DNA of 5,922 bases from Acidimicrobiaceae bacterium UBA2093 (GCA_002331255.1 DCZD01000033.1:18605-24526), one strand, 5' to 3'; positions 1-5,922 are shown, counted from the first letter of the stretch. Program-made: numbers and translations. The notes: generated by a model not told the origin, from the sequence alone.

Positions 1-479
1 CCCGACAACACTCCGAGTGGAAGATCGAGTCGACTGGTGGTCACGCCGAGGCCCGCCGCTATCGAACGTGCCTCGCTGTCAGCCGAGTATCCGCCTTTCA
101 GACGAAATTCTTCTTCTGCCTTGGTGTACCGCGAGACATTGCGATCATCTGGCATCTCTTCCATCGCGATACGCAACTTCTCGAGTCGCTCCCCGTCGGC
201 ATCGATGCCGCGACCTGACAACACGTGCGTGATGGCGGTTCGCCCGTCGAGCACTCCGGCGATGCGAGGGTCTTGTGGGAGATAGCCGAAACCTCCCGTG
301 CGGCGCACAGAGCCCCCGGATGGCTCAGCCTCGCCGCCCAACACCTTGAAGAGGCTCGTCTTTCCTGCTCCGTTACGCCCGACGAGTCCGACCTTGTCGC
401 GTGCCATGACAGTGAACGACGCCCCTGACACCACGGCACGGCCACCGACCTCAACGACGAGTTGGCGTACCTGGAGCAT
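1..479 (-). CDS. ABC-F family ATPase, N-terminal fragment (3' end off the left edge)
   Basis: This is the first ~159 residues of an ATP-binding cassette protein, read by reverse-complementing from the ATG at 477-479; the frame stays open to the window edge. Walker A is GRNGAGKTS at residues 34-42, and the Q-loop glutamine is Q69 in GYLPQD. A charged helical stretch of about 60 residues (roughly 90-150) follows, and the fragment breaks off inside the LSG of the ABC signature. No membrane segment is seen. The soluble N-terminal cassette opening with 'MLQVRQL' and the GRNGAGK motif fit the ABC-F class, whose members bind the ribosomal E site and act in translation or antibiotic protection rather than transport. 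The second cassette and the inter-domain linker lie outside, so the subfamily (EttA, Uup, resistance type) cannot be told. The start lacks a clear Shine-Dalgarno. It begins 34 bases after the SGNH gene and is probably the last visible gene of the operon. Confidence 0.9.
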   Translation of the reverse strand, partial: MLQVRQLVVEVGGRAVVSGASFTVMARDKVGLVGRNGAGKTSLFKVLGGEAEPSGGSVRRTGGFGYLPQDPRIAGVLDGRTAITHVLSGRGIDADGERLEKLRIAMEEMPDDRNVSRYTKAEEEFRLKGGYSADSEARSIAAGLGVTTSRLDLPLGVLS

Positions 480-513
480 CGGACAAGTCTGCCGTCAGTT
501 GTTCGACTTGACG

Positions 514-1455
514 CTATGGCGTCGTCGTCGTGACAATCGCGCTTGAAGTTGTCGGCACCAGCGAAGACGATTCAGTCGACGGAGCAATGCTCGCCACGGC
601 GCTAGTCGTGCCAGAAGACTGCACTTGTGTGGTCGTCACACCATTGTCAACCGTATTCGTGACATCTGGCAATACATCGGCCCCAGCGGAGTCGTCAGTG
701 AAGGTTGAGGCGAGGCATTTGCCTTGTTGTGTTGGAGCAGACCCCAGACCTTTGCCGATCGCTGTGACCAATACCGCACGGCCATCTGGTGACGGATGAA
801 TCTTGTCGCGATTCAGCACACCAGCCTGAGACGAAACCATCGCCCAGTCGAGCACTGAAACGTTGTTGTTCGCGGCTGCGACTTTCGCGATAGCACCGTT
901 CACCTCGTTCTGGCGATCACGGAAGAGCGACGTCGTGAGCAAGAGAACAGGTCGTGGCTTGAGTGAGGTCACGATTGCGGTGAGGTCACTCGTGTACTTG
1001 TCAATCTGGCCGGTGTAGTTGGTGCCAAGAAACACCACCGATGCATCCCACCCATCTGAGAGTCGCGCACGCAACACCTCACGACCGAATTGCACGAAGC
1101 GCGATGGTTCAGCCTCGACAGCGACTTGCCACCCGAGAGGCAGCAATGCCCTGCACATCTCGCCTCCGTATCGACTGGCTGTCGACGCAATAATCGAGTC
1201 ACCAATGACGAGCAGGCGATTGCCCTTGGCGACAGAACCGACGAGCGGTCCTTGAATGGGCGGAAACTTGATCGATGCGGCAAGCGTTGGTGGCAAGGTG
1301 GCCTGCCCCACGAAGTCATTACCCGGAATGACGCCGATGCCGTCAAGCAGGCTTGATGACCGTGACGAATCCGTCGAACATGCGGCGACTCCGATAGTCA
1401 ATACCACCATCAGGTTCGCCAGAATTCGATGTCGATGAATGTTGAGGGGGCGCAT
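514..1455 (-). CDS. SGNH/GDSL-family hydrolase, predicted lipoprotein
   Basis: Probable surface-anchored esterase or acyltransferase-like enzyme of 313 residues. A basic n-region and hydrophobic segment (residues ~11-25) end in a lipobox VAAC with Cys26, so export and lipidation are predicted. The SGNH landmarks are seen in order: VIGDS with nucleophile Ser87, FLGTN with Gly144 and Asn146 for the oxyanion hole, and DKIHP with Asp217 and His220. The text around them (the AEPSR and VLDWA segments) resembles the SGNH domains fused to acyltransferase-3 proteins such as OatA, so an O-acyl group on an envelope polymer is a plausible substrate; this is inference. The last ~60 residues are rich in Ser and Thr and look like a disordered tail. 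I chose the ATG at 1455 because GGGAGG lies just before it; an in-frame TTG at 1470 would add five residues. The gap to mscL is 29 bases (14 with the TTG). Confidence 0.85.
   Translation of the reverse strand: MRPLNIHRHRILANLMVVLTIGVAACSTDSSRSSSLLDGIGVIPGNDFVGQATLPPTLAASIKFPPIQGPLVGSVAKGNRLLVIGDSIIASTASRYGGEMCRALLPLGWQVAVEAEPSRFVQFGREVLRARLSDGWDASVVFLGTNYTGQIDKYTSDLTAIVTSLKPRPVLLLTTSLFRDRQNEVNGAIAKVAAANNNVSVLDWAMVSSQAGVLNRDKIHPSPDGRAVLVTAIGKGLGSAPTQQGKCLASTFTDDSAGADVLPDVTNTVDNGVTTTQVQSSGTTSAVASIAPSTESSSLVPTTSSAIVTTTTP
520..531 (-). repeat. (ACG)4 trinucleotide repeat in the SGNH C-terminal tail
   Basis: Four perfect ACG codons on the minus strand encode the TTTT just before the final proline of the SGNH lipoprotein. 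This is a short in-frame microsatellite; gain or loss of units would change tail length without shifting the frame. It may simply reflect the Thr-rich composition. Confidence 0.6.
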
Positions 1456-1458
1456 CCG

Positions 1459-1464
1459 CCTCCC
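1459..1464 (-). promoter_or_regulatory. Shine-Dalgarno GGGAGG before the SGNH gene
   Basis: GGGAGG on the minus strand ends three bases before the ATG at 1455. The spacing is shorter than usual, but it is the only strong purine match near either candidate start. It argues for the ATG over the upstream TTG at 1470, whose coding sequence would contain this motif. Confidence 0.5.
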
Positions 1465-1484
1465 ATTCAACTCCAGACGCCACC

Positions 1485-1943
1485 TCAGTTCGCGTCATCC
1501 CCATGGTTCGCAGCTCGCGACTGTCGAAGTTCGTCACGGATCTCAGCCAACAATTCATTGGTGGTCACCTCGGACTTCACGTCACGGAAACGGTTATACG
1601 TACGCACGATGAGAAATAGTGCAAATGCCACGATGATGAAGTTGAGAGAGGCCGTGACCAACGCACCGATGGGAAGCTCACTTCCATTAATCGTGATCTT
1701 CTTGTCATTGAAGTTCGGGGTACTGCCGCCGAAGATCGACCCAATTAAGCCACCGAGCAGTCCGGGGTTGTCTTTGCCGTCCCCAGCGAAGGCGTCGATA
1801 ACGGTCTTGAACGATGCACCGATGACGAAGGCCACGCCAACATCGACGACGTTTCCGCGATTGATGAACTCCCGGAATTCGGCGGCGAATCCACGAGCTT
1901 TCTTGGCAACTTCGACGACTCCGAGATCAGGTATTTCCGGCAC
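1485..1943 (-). CDS. mscL: Large-conductance mechanosensitive channel MscL
   Basis: Homopentameric inner-membrane channel that opens under high membrane tension and releases small solutes during hypo-osmotic shock. The 152 residues show the family layout. An N-terminal amphipathic helix carries EFREFINRGN (residues 22-31). TM1 (~31-53) begins with the conserved NVVDVGVAFVIGASF. A Gly-rich periplasmic loop (~54-90) includes ITINGS. TM2 (~91-113) runs from LPIGALV to FLIVRTYN. The C-terminal helix NELLAEIRDELRQ (129-141) matches the bundle helix of actinobacterial MscL. Length is close to the M. tuberculosis protein and longer than E. coli's 136. About 18 residues precede the usual start of the family. 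The start is forced: GTG at 1943 has an in-frame TGA two codons upstream, and there is no later start before TM1. No good Shine-Dalgarno is seen. The upstream MFS stop is only 7 bases away, suggesting coupled translation. Confidence 0.96.
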   Translation of the reverse strand: MPEIPDLGVVEVAKKARGFAAEFREFINRGNVVDVGVAFVIGASFKTVIDAFAGDGKDNPGLLGGLIGSIFGGSTPNFNDKKITINGSELPIGALVTASLNFIIVAFALFLIVRTYNRFRDVKSEVTTNELLAEIRDELRQSRAANHGDDAN

Positions 1944-1950
1944 GAATCAA

Positions 1951-3225
1951 TTATTGCGTTTCGAGGTCCTCGAAACGGTCCACATCCCGCAATGCGGGGA
2001 ACCCCACCCAGAACGCTCCGACAATGGCGACCGTTGCAATGCCGCCTCCGACAACAGTCGCCGGAGTGCCAATCGCACTCGATACGACGCCGGATTCAAA
2101 TGCCCCAAGTTCATTCGAAGCGCCGATGAACACGTTCTCCACAGCGTTCACTCGCCCACGCTTGTCATCTGGGGTCACTAGCGGGACAAGTGATCCGCGA
2201 ATGAAGACACTCACCATGTCAGCTGCACTCGCCACAATGACCGCAAAGAAGGCAACCCAGAACGACCGAGTAAGACCGAGCACGATTGTCGCCAGACCGA
2301 AGATGGCGACGACGAGATACAGAATGCGTCCGATACGCCGCCGGATCGGATATGAAGCAAGCGCCAGAGCCATGATGGCTGCTCCGATTCCGCCCGCGGC
2401 GCGCAACCATCCGTATGCCACATCTCCAACACCGAGTCGTTCTTCGGCGATAACTGGGAGGAGTGCGACCGCACCACCGAACAATACGGCGAATAAATCC
2501 AACGAAATCGCCGCGAACAACACCGGTGTGCGACGTATGAAGTGCAATCCTTCGAGTGCATGACGAAGCGTTGGTCGCTCCTGTTCTTCACGTGGAACTC
2601 GCACATGAGGCACCGGAACGCGACTAAGCGCCGCAATGCCGATCGTCATGAGCACCACTGCGCCGCCATATGCGACGCTTGGGTCAACTGAGTAGAGAAA
2701 TCCGCTCACCGCTGGACCAATGATCGCCGCACTTGTCCACGTCGCGCTGTACAACGCGACGACACGCGGAAGTCCGCCTTCAGGGGCAATCATGGGGACA
2801 ATCGACCGGATGGATGGCGCTGCGAACGCTCGACTTGCGCCGAACACCACTGCAATCAGAAACATCGGAGCAGCAGATGTCGGGTTCGTGCGCGCGTACA
2901 ACAAAAGTGCCACCGCGCTCATCGCTTCGCCGACGAGCGCCATCATGCCCACGTACTTTCGATTGAATCGATCAGCGACTGTTCCTGTCACCAGCACGAG
3001 AACAGCCGCTGGTAGAAACTCAGCGAGGCCCAACCAACCAATGTTGATTTCGTCACCGGTGATGTCGTAGACATGCTTTCCCAGCGCTGCAGCCTGCAAC
3101 ATGACACCGGTCGTCACGACGAACTGCGACACAAGGAATGCGAGAACCGATGGCGATGCCAACACGTCACGCGCTGTCAACGTCAACGCGGACGACGAAC
3201 CGGTGTGTGATGGGTCACTGGTCAT
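1951..3225 (-). CDS. MFS transporter, EntS-like (MFS_3 type) exporter
   Basis: Integral membrane secondary transporter of 424 residues with about 12 hydrophobic segments, the usual MFS size. The loop between helices 2 and 3 carries motif A, GTVADRFNRK (residues 81-90). The region at ~356-378 reads RGRVNAVENVF then IGASNELG, a pattern I associate with the EntS/MFS_3 branch, which includes the enterobactin exporter and many drug-type efflux proteins. The substrate cannot be told: no siderophore synthesis genes are in view, so a general efflux role is as likely. The central loop between the two six-helix halves (~205-230) is charged, as expected. I chose the ATG at 3225, which gives a 4-base ATGA overlap with the dehydrogenase stop. 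An ATG at 3237 would add four residues and overlap by 16 bases; neither has a convincing Shine-Dalgarno. The stop is TAA. Confidence 0.92.
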   Translation of the reverse strand: MTSDPSHTGSSSALTLTARDVLASPSVLAFLVSQFVVTTGVMLQAAALGKHVYDITGDEINIGWLGLAEFLPAAVLVLVTGTVADRFNRKYVGMMALVGEAMSAVALLLYARTNPTSAAPMFLIAVVFGASRAFAAPSIRSIVPMIAPEGGLPRVVALYSATWTSAAIIGPAVSGFLYSVDPSVAYGGAVVLMTIGIAALSRVPVPHVRVPREEQERPTLRHALEGLHFIRRTPVLFAAISLDLFAVLFGGAVALLPVIAEERLGVGDVAYGWLRAAGGIGAAIMALALASYPIRRRIGRILYLVVAIFGLATIVLGLTRSFWVAFFAVIVASAADMVSVFIRGSLVPLVTPDDKRGRVNAVENVFIGASNELGAFESGVVSSAIGTPATVVGGGIATVAIVGAFWVGFPALRDVDRFEDLETQ

Positions 3226-3995
3226 CGGGCAGTCCATCCCCCGTCGACGACGAGGGTCTGCCCTGTCATGTAGCTGCTTGCATTGCTCGCGAGAAAGAGC
3301 AGCGCACCGTCCAATTCATGGACCTCACCCATCCGCGGCATGGGACTGTTGCGTTCAAGGAAACGTCGAGATCCGGCATCACCTTGCATCGGCTCGGTCA
3401 TCTCCGACGGAAACCAGCCAGGACACAGTGCATTCACTCGCACTCCCTTTCGTGCCCATTGCAATGCAAGTTCGCGAGACAGATTCACGACAGCCGCTTT
3501 ACTAGCAACGTAGTTGGCCTGTTTGATCGGAGCCGAACCCACAAGACCGAGAACGCTCGCGATGTTGACAATTGAACCTCGACCGTTGGCAACCATGTGC
3601 TCGCCGCAGAGTTTGCTGAGATGCCATACAGCCGTGACGTTCACTTCGAGCACCTCTCGGAATTGCTCGACTGTCTCGTCTTCAACGGCAACTGTGTGCC
3701 CAATTCCGGCGTTGTTCACCAGCACATCGACTCGACCGCAACGCCGAATCACCTCATGTACCAATGTCTCGCGCTGTGAAGCATCTGAGACATCGCACAC
3801 CATCGTGATAAGTCCCGGCAGACCTTCGGCAAGTTCGTCGAGCCGCGATTGTCGTCGAGCGACAGCGACGACGGTCGCACCAACCGCGTGCAGTACGCGA
3901 GCGAATCGAGCGCCAAGCCCAGAGGATGCACCCGTGACGATCACGACCCGACCCGACATGTCAAACACTGACATTGGTTCGAGATTCTCAGGCAT
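3222..3995 (-). CDS. Short-chain dehydrogenase/reductase (classical SDR)
   Basis: Cytoplasmic NAD(P)-dependent oxidoreductase of 257 residues, the usual length of a classical SDR with one Rossmann fold. Seen in order: the nucleotide-binding TGASSGLG (21-28), the acidic DVS after beta-4 (D68), NNAG (94-97), the tetrad Asn in NVT (N119), Ser147 in NIAS, and the YVASK pair Tyr162 and Lys166, followed by the CPGW loop (191-194). The C-terminus has YMTGQTLVVDGG, typical of the family. The RR at 47-48 after beta-2 could favour NADP(H), but this is weak inference. The Ser-to-Tyr spacing is 15 rather than the common 13, a small loop extension. The substrate is not predictable. The ATG at 3995 keeps the full reading frame but has no good Shine-Dalgarno; ATGs at 3974 (250 residues) and 3959 are alternatives. 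It heads the operon and overlaps the MFS gene by 4 bases. Confidence 0.95.
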   Translation of the reverse strand: MPENLEPMSVFDMSGRVVIVTGASSGLGARFARVLHAVGATVVAVARRQSRLDELAEGLPGLITMVCDVSDASQRETLVHEVIRRCGRVDVLVNNAGIGHTVAVEDETVEQFREVLEVNVTAVWHLSKLCGEHMVANGRGSIVNIASVLGLVGSAPIKQANYVASKAAVVNLSRELALQWARKGVRVNALCPGWFPSEMTEPMQGDAGSRRFLERNSPMPRMGEVHELDGALLFLASNASSYMTGQTLVVDGGWTAR

Positions 3996-4001
3996 GCCCT
4001 G

Positions 4002-4007
4002 AGGCTA
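4002..4007 (-). promoter_or_regulatory. Candidate -10 box TAGCCT for the SDR-led operon
   Basis: TAGCCT on the minus strand fits the actinobacterial TANNNT pattern and ends six bases before the ATG at 3995. That spacing would put the transcript start at or next to the ATG, giving a leaderless message, consistent with the missing Shine-Dalgarno. The match is short and could be chance; no clear -35 is seen. Confidence 0.3.
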
Positions 4008-4015
4008 GAGCCCAC

Positions 4016-4045
4016 GTCAGCGACACAAGCAATGTCACCGACACA
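4016..4045. repeat. Imperfect 12-base direct repeat, possible operator
   Basis: GTCAGCGACACA at 4016-4027 and GTCACCGACACA at 4034-4045 match at 11 of 12 positions, with an 18-base period. If transcription of the minus-strand unit starts near 3995, the copies sit about 21-32 and 39-50 bases upstream, flanking the -35 position, where a regulator could act. No regulator gene is in the window. Confidence 0.45.
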
Positions 4046-4070
4046 TCGATCGCCCCCTCGGTGGGAAACG

Positions 4071-4080
4071 CACTCGAGTG
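4071..4080. repeat. Perfect 10-base palindrome CACTCGAGTG upstream of the LLM gene
   Basis: CACTCGAGTG is its own reverse complement and ends ten bases before the ATG at 4091. A dimeric repressor could use it as an operator overlapping the start of the LLM transcript. Palindromes of this length also occur by chance, so this is a modest signal. Confidence 0.3.
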
Positions 4081-4090
4081 ATGTGCGACG

Positions 4091-5002
4091 ATGAACGCCG
4101 TGAAGGTACGCATCGGATTCGGCTTGGGTGCACGAACCACTGTCAACGGTGGCGACTTCTTGAAATTGGTGGATGACCTCGAGCGACTGCAATTCGACAG
4201 CTTGTGGGTCAGCGAGCGCATCGCCTCGCTTGCTCCCGACCCCATCGTCGCCATGTCGATGGCTGCGGCGCGCACGACCCGACTGAAAGTGGGCATGAGC
4301 GTGATGGTTCTGCCGGGGCGAAACCCCGTAGTGCTCGCCAAAGAACTCGCCTCACTTGATGTGATGTCAGGCGGTCGACTCTTGCCGGCATTCGGCCTCG
4401 GTGCCGCCGACGCACGCGAACACAATGCATTTGCTGTGACCCGGGAGACTCGCGCGACGATTTTCGATGAGTCGCTTCACATTATGCGCGCATGCTGGAC
4501 TCAAGAGTCGGTCACGTTTCACGGGCGCCACTTCTCATTCGACGATGTCCAGGTGTTGCCGAAGCCCATCCAGAACCCACCCGATGTGTGGTTGGGCGGC
4601 ATCGCTGACAGTGAGTTGCGTCGAGTGGGACGCCTAGCCGACGGATGGCTGCCGTCGTTCATCACCCCCGACGAAGCAGCAGTCGGCTGGCGCAAGGTCA
4701 AGGAGGAAGCGCATCGTTACGAGCGCGACATCGATGCAGAACACTTCGGCGTGTTGATTCCCTACTCGCTCGACTCACTTCCTGAACAAGTCATCTCGAC
4801 CGTCCTCGCGCGTCGATCAGGCACAGTCGACCCCAATGACATCGTGCCAGTCGGATGGCCACGACTAGTCGAGCTCATCCAAAAATTCGTCGCCATCGGC
4901 GCCAGCAAGTTCGTGGTCATCCCGATGGGTGCTCATAACCACGTCGACTGGACATCGCATCTAGAGGACGCCGCAGGAATTCTGAAACCGCTCGAAAATT
5001 GA
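4091..5002 (+). CDS. LLM-class flavin/F420-dependent oxidoreductase
   Basis: Cytoplasmic TIM-barrel oxidoreductase of the luciferase-like monooxygenase superfamily, 303 residues, a normal length. Family features seen: the opening beta strand VRIGFGLGA (6-14), then LERLQFDSLWVSERI (30-44), the segment LPGRNPVVLAKELASLD (74-90) followed by SGGRLLPAFGLGA (93-105), and LPKPIQNPPDVWLGG (156-170) with RLADGWLPSF (181-190). The GRNP and SGGRL text recalls the actinobacterial group of probable F420-dependent enzymes related to M. smegmatis MSMEG_3544 (TIGR03854, from memory). F420 is therefore more likely than FMN, but no binding residue proves it. The substrate is unknown. The ATG at 4091 is chosen; an in-frame TGA lies four codons upstream, and GTG at 4100 is the only close alternative. 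It is transcribed away from the SDR operon and appears monocistronic. Confidence 0.93.
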   Translation: MNAVKVRIGFGLGARTTVNGGDFLKLVDDLERLQFDSLWVSERIASLAPDPIVAMSMAAARTTRLKVGMSVMVLPGRNPVVLAKELASLDVMSGGRLLPAFGLGAADAREHNAFAVTRETRATIFDESLHIMRACWTQESVTFHGRHFSFDDVQVLPKPIQNPPDVWLGGIADSELRRVGRLADGWLPSFITPDEAAVGWRKVKEEAHRYERDIDAEHFGVLIPYSLDSLPEQVISTVLARRSGTVDPNDIVPVGWPRLVELIQKFVAIGASKFVVIPMGAHNHVDWTSHLEDAAGILKPLEN

Positions 5003-5005
5003 CAA

Positions 5006-5023
5006 TCACGGCGTGTGCCGTGA
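5006..5023. terminator. Hairpin between convergent LLM and pepA genes, likely bidirectional terminator
   Basis: TCACGGC at 5006-5012 pairs perfectly with GCCGTGA at 5017-5023 around a 4-base GTGT loop. It lies 4 bases after the LLM stop and 5 bases after the pepA stop, so it could serve both. On the minus strand it is followed by a weak T-rich stretch running into the LLM 3' end; on the plus strand there is no T tract. U-tract-poor hairpins are common in high-G+C bacteria. Confidence 0.6.
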
Positions 5024-5028
5024 CGTAG

Positions 5029-5922
5029 TCACTTACGAGCAGGCTTGCGGAAATTTTCGACGACGTCGATGAGAAGTCGCGTACCAAAGGCCGTGGCGCC
5101 ACGATTCAGCCATCCGTCATCGCCGTCTGTATCCATCGGGCCGGCAATGTCGAGATGTGCCCACGGCACGTCGGCCACGAATTCGTTCAAGAACAAAGCA
5201 GCGGTAATGGTTCCAGCGAGAGGGCCTCCGATGTTGCGCATATCGGCAACATTCGAGTCGAGGAGTTTTCGATAGTCCCTGTGCAACGGCATCTGCCACA
5301 CCAACTCATCGGTGCGGTCACTGGACGCTTTCACTTGATCGACCCACGACTGAGAGTTGCCCAATACGCCCGCCATCTTCTTGCCGAGCGCGGCCATGCA
5401 TGCACCGGTCAACGTCGCAATGTCGACGATGGCATCTGGCTTTGTCTCGACGGCAAGCGACAATCCGTCAGCAAGGATCAAACGTCCTTCAGCATCGGTG
5501 TTGTGAATTTCCACCGTCTTTCCATTGCGCATGGTGATGACGTCCCCCATGCGAAGCGCACTGCCTGACGGCATGTTGTCGGTGCACATGAGATAACCAA
5601 CGACTGCTGTGCGCACTTTCAAAGCGCGCAACGAGGCCATCGCGCACAACACTGCTGCTGCTCCGCTCATGTCCATCTTCATGGACGCATGGCTCGGATC
5701 GCTCGGCTTCAAGCTGATTCCACCCGAGTCGTACATGACACCTTTTCCGACCAAGACGACTTTTCCTTTTGCGTTGCGTGGCGTGTACGTGAGCTTCACC
5801 ATGCGCGGGGGCTCAACACTTCCCTTGTTCACCCCGATCATGCCGCCACAGCCCATCGCTTCGAGTTGGTCACGGTTGTAGACCTGAGCTCGCAGTCCCG
5901 ATGCCTTCGCGATCTCGACGGC
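5029..5922 (-). CDS. pepA: Leucyl aminopeptidase PepA (M17 family), C-terminal part, 5' end off the right edge
   Basis: Cytosolic two-metal (Zn/Mn) exopeptidase that removes N-terminal residues from peptides, usually a homohexamer. About 297 residues are visible: essentially the whole M17 catalytic domain, entered through VEIAKASGLRAQVYN at the right edge. Numbering from the Met codon at 5856, the metal and catalytic set is intact: Lys38 and Asp43 in VGKGVMYDSGG, Lys50, Asp62 in MKMDMSG, and Asp121, Glu123 and Arg125 in the M17 signature NTDAEGRL. Spacing agrees with E. coli PepA (K270, D275, K282, D293, D352, E354, R356) apart from one extra residue before Asp62. The C-terminal NRGATAFGTRLL (251-262) is also typical. 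The N-terminal domain and true start are outside the window, so the Met at 5856 is not the start. Some PepA proteins also bind DNA; that cannot be judged here. It converges on the LLM gene. Confidence 0.96.
   Translation of the reverse strand, partial: AVEIAKASGLRAQVYNRDQLEAMGCGGMIGVNKGSVEPPRMVKLTYTPRNAKGKVVLVGKGVMYDSGGISLKPSDPSHASMKMDMSGAAAVLCAMASLRALKVRTAVVGYLMCTDNMPSGSALRMGDVITMRNGKTVEIHNTDAEGRLILADGLSLAVETKPDAIVDIATLTGACMAALGKKMAGVLGNSQSWVDQVKASSDRTDELVWQMPLHRDYRKLLDSNVADMRNIGGPLAGTITAALFLNEFVADVPWAHLDIAGPMDTDGDDGWLNRGATAFGTRLLIDVVENFRKPARK

Larger units (their letters stand above)
3996..4090. promoter_or_regulatory. Divergent intergenic control region between the SDR and LLM genes
   Basis: These 95 bases separate two genes that point away from each other, so promoters for both the five-gene minus-strand unit and the plus-strand oxidoreductase should lie here. 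No good -35/-10 pair is visible for the plus-strand gene. The region contains a direct repeat, a palindrome and a TANNNT box, listed separately. Neither start has a strong Shine-Dalgarno. Confidence 0.6.

Noticed and set aside
1..479. Possible true membrane transporter ATPase rather than ABC-F.
   Set aside because: No permease or substrate-binding gene lies alongside and the helical region before the signature fits ABC-F, although the missing half prevents full exclusion.
484..510. Inverted repeat CAAGTC...GACTTG between the SGNH gene and the ABC-F gene.
   Set aside because: Only six base pairs around a 15-base loop with no T tract; too weak to call a terminator or attenuator.
1429..2181. 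Long plus-strand open frame of 250 codons opposite mscL and the MFS 3' end.
   Set aside because: It lies antisense to two well-recognised genes and its translation shows no family motif; it is a shadow of their codon bias.
2024..2563. Plus-strand open frame of 179 codons opposite the MFS gene.
   Set aside because: Its composition is that of reverse-read membrane-protein codons, and no motif or start signal supports it.
3514..4002. Plus-strand open frame of 162 codons opposite the SDR gene.
   Set aside because: It is Ser/Thr/Arg-rich without domain character and is antisense to a complete SDR with all catalytic motifs.
1..5922. Search for mobile elements, CRISPR arrays, tRNA/rRNA genes, toxin-antitoxin or defence modules.
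   Set aside because: No terminal repeats, transposase motifs, repeat-spacer pattern, cloverleaf or defence domain was seen; the recognised genes occupy nearly all of the window.

Overview
The window looks like ordinary chromosomal DNA from an actinobacterium. The evidence is a moderately high G+C content by eye, an MscL with an actinobacterial-type C-terminal helix, an LLM-class oxidoreductase of the kind that usually uses coenzyme F420, GTG use as a start codon, and tightly packed gene strings. My best guess is Acidimicrobiia or a relative, but nothing here fixes the genus. I see no phage, transposon, CRISPR, tRNA or rRNA signal.

Layout, left to right. A run of five minus-strand genes fills 1-3995. 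In transcription order it is: a short-chain dehydrogenase/reductase (3222-3995), a 12-helix MFS exporter of the EntS-like type (1951-3225), the mechanosensitive channel MscL (1485-1943), an SGNH-hydrolase lipoprotein (514-1455), and the N-terminal part of an ABC-F ATPase that leaves the window on the left (1-479). Gene gaps run from a 4-base overlap to 34 bases, so this is probably one operon. A 95-base divergent intergenic region (3996-4090) follows. It holds an imperfect 12-base direct repeat, a 10-base perfect palindrome and a TANNNT box next to the dehydrogenase start. On the plus strand comes an LLM-class flavin/F420-dependent oxidoreductase (4091-5002). It converges on a minus-strand leucyl aminopeptidase (PepA, 5029-5922) whose N-terminus lies beyond the right edge. 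A 7-base-pair hairpin fills most of the 26-base convergent gap.

How the genes work together is only partly readable. Three of the five operon products act at the envelope: an exporter, an osmotic safety valve and a surface esterase-like lipoprotein. The dehydrogenase is cytoplasmic and the ABC-F protein probably acts on ribosomes. This may be a loose envelope or housekeeping cluster rather than a dedicated pathway. I found no convincing undescribed system. The most useful leads are the divergent control region, the SGNH lipoprotein with its Ser/Thr-rich tail, and the mixed operon.
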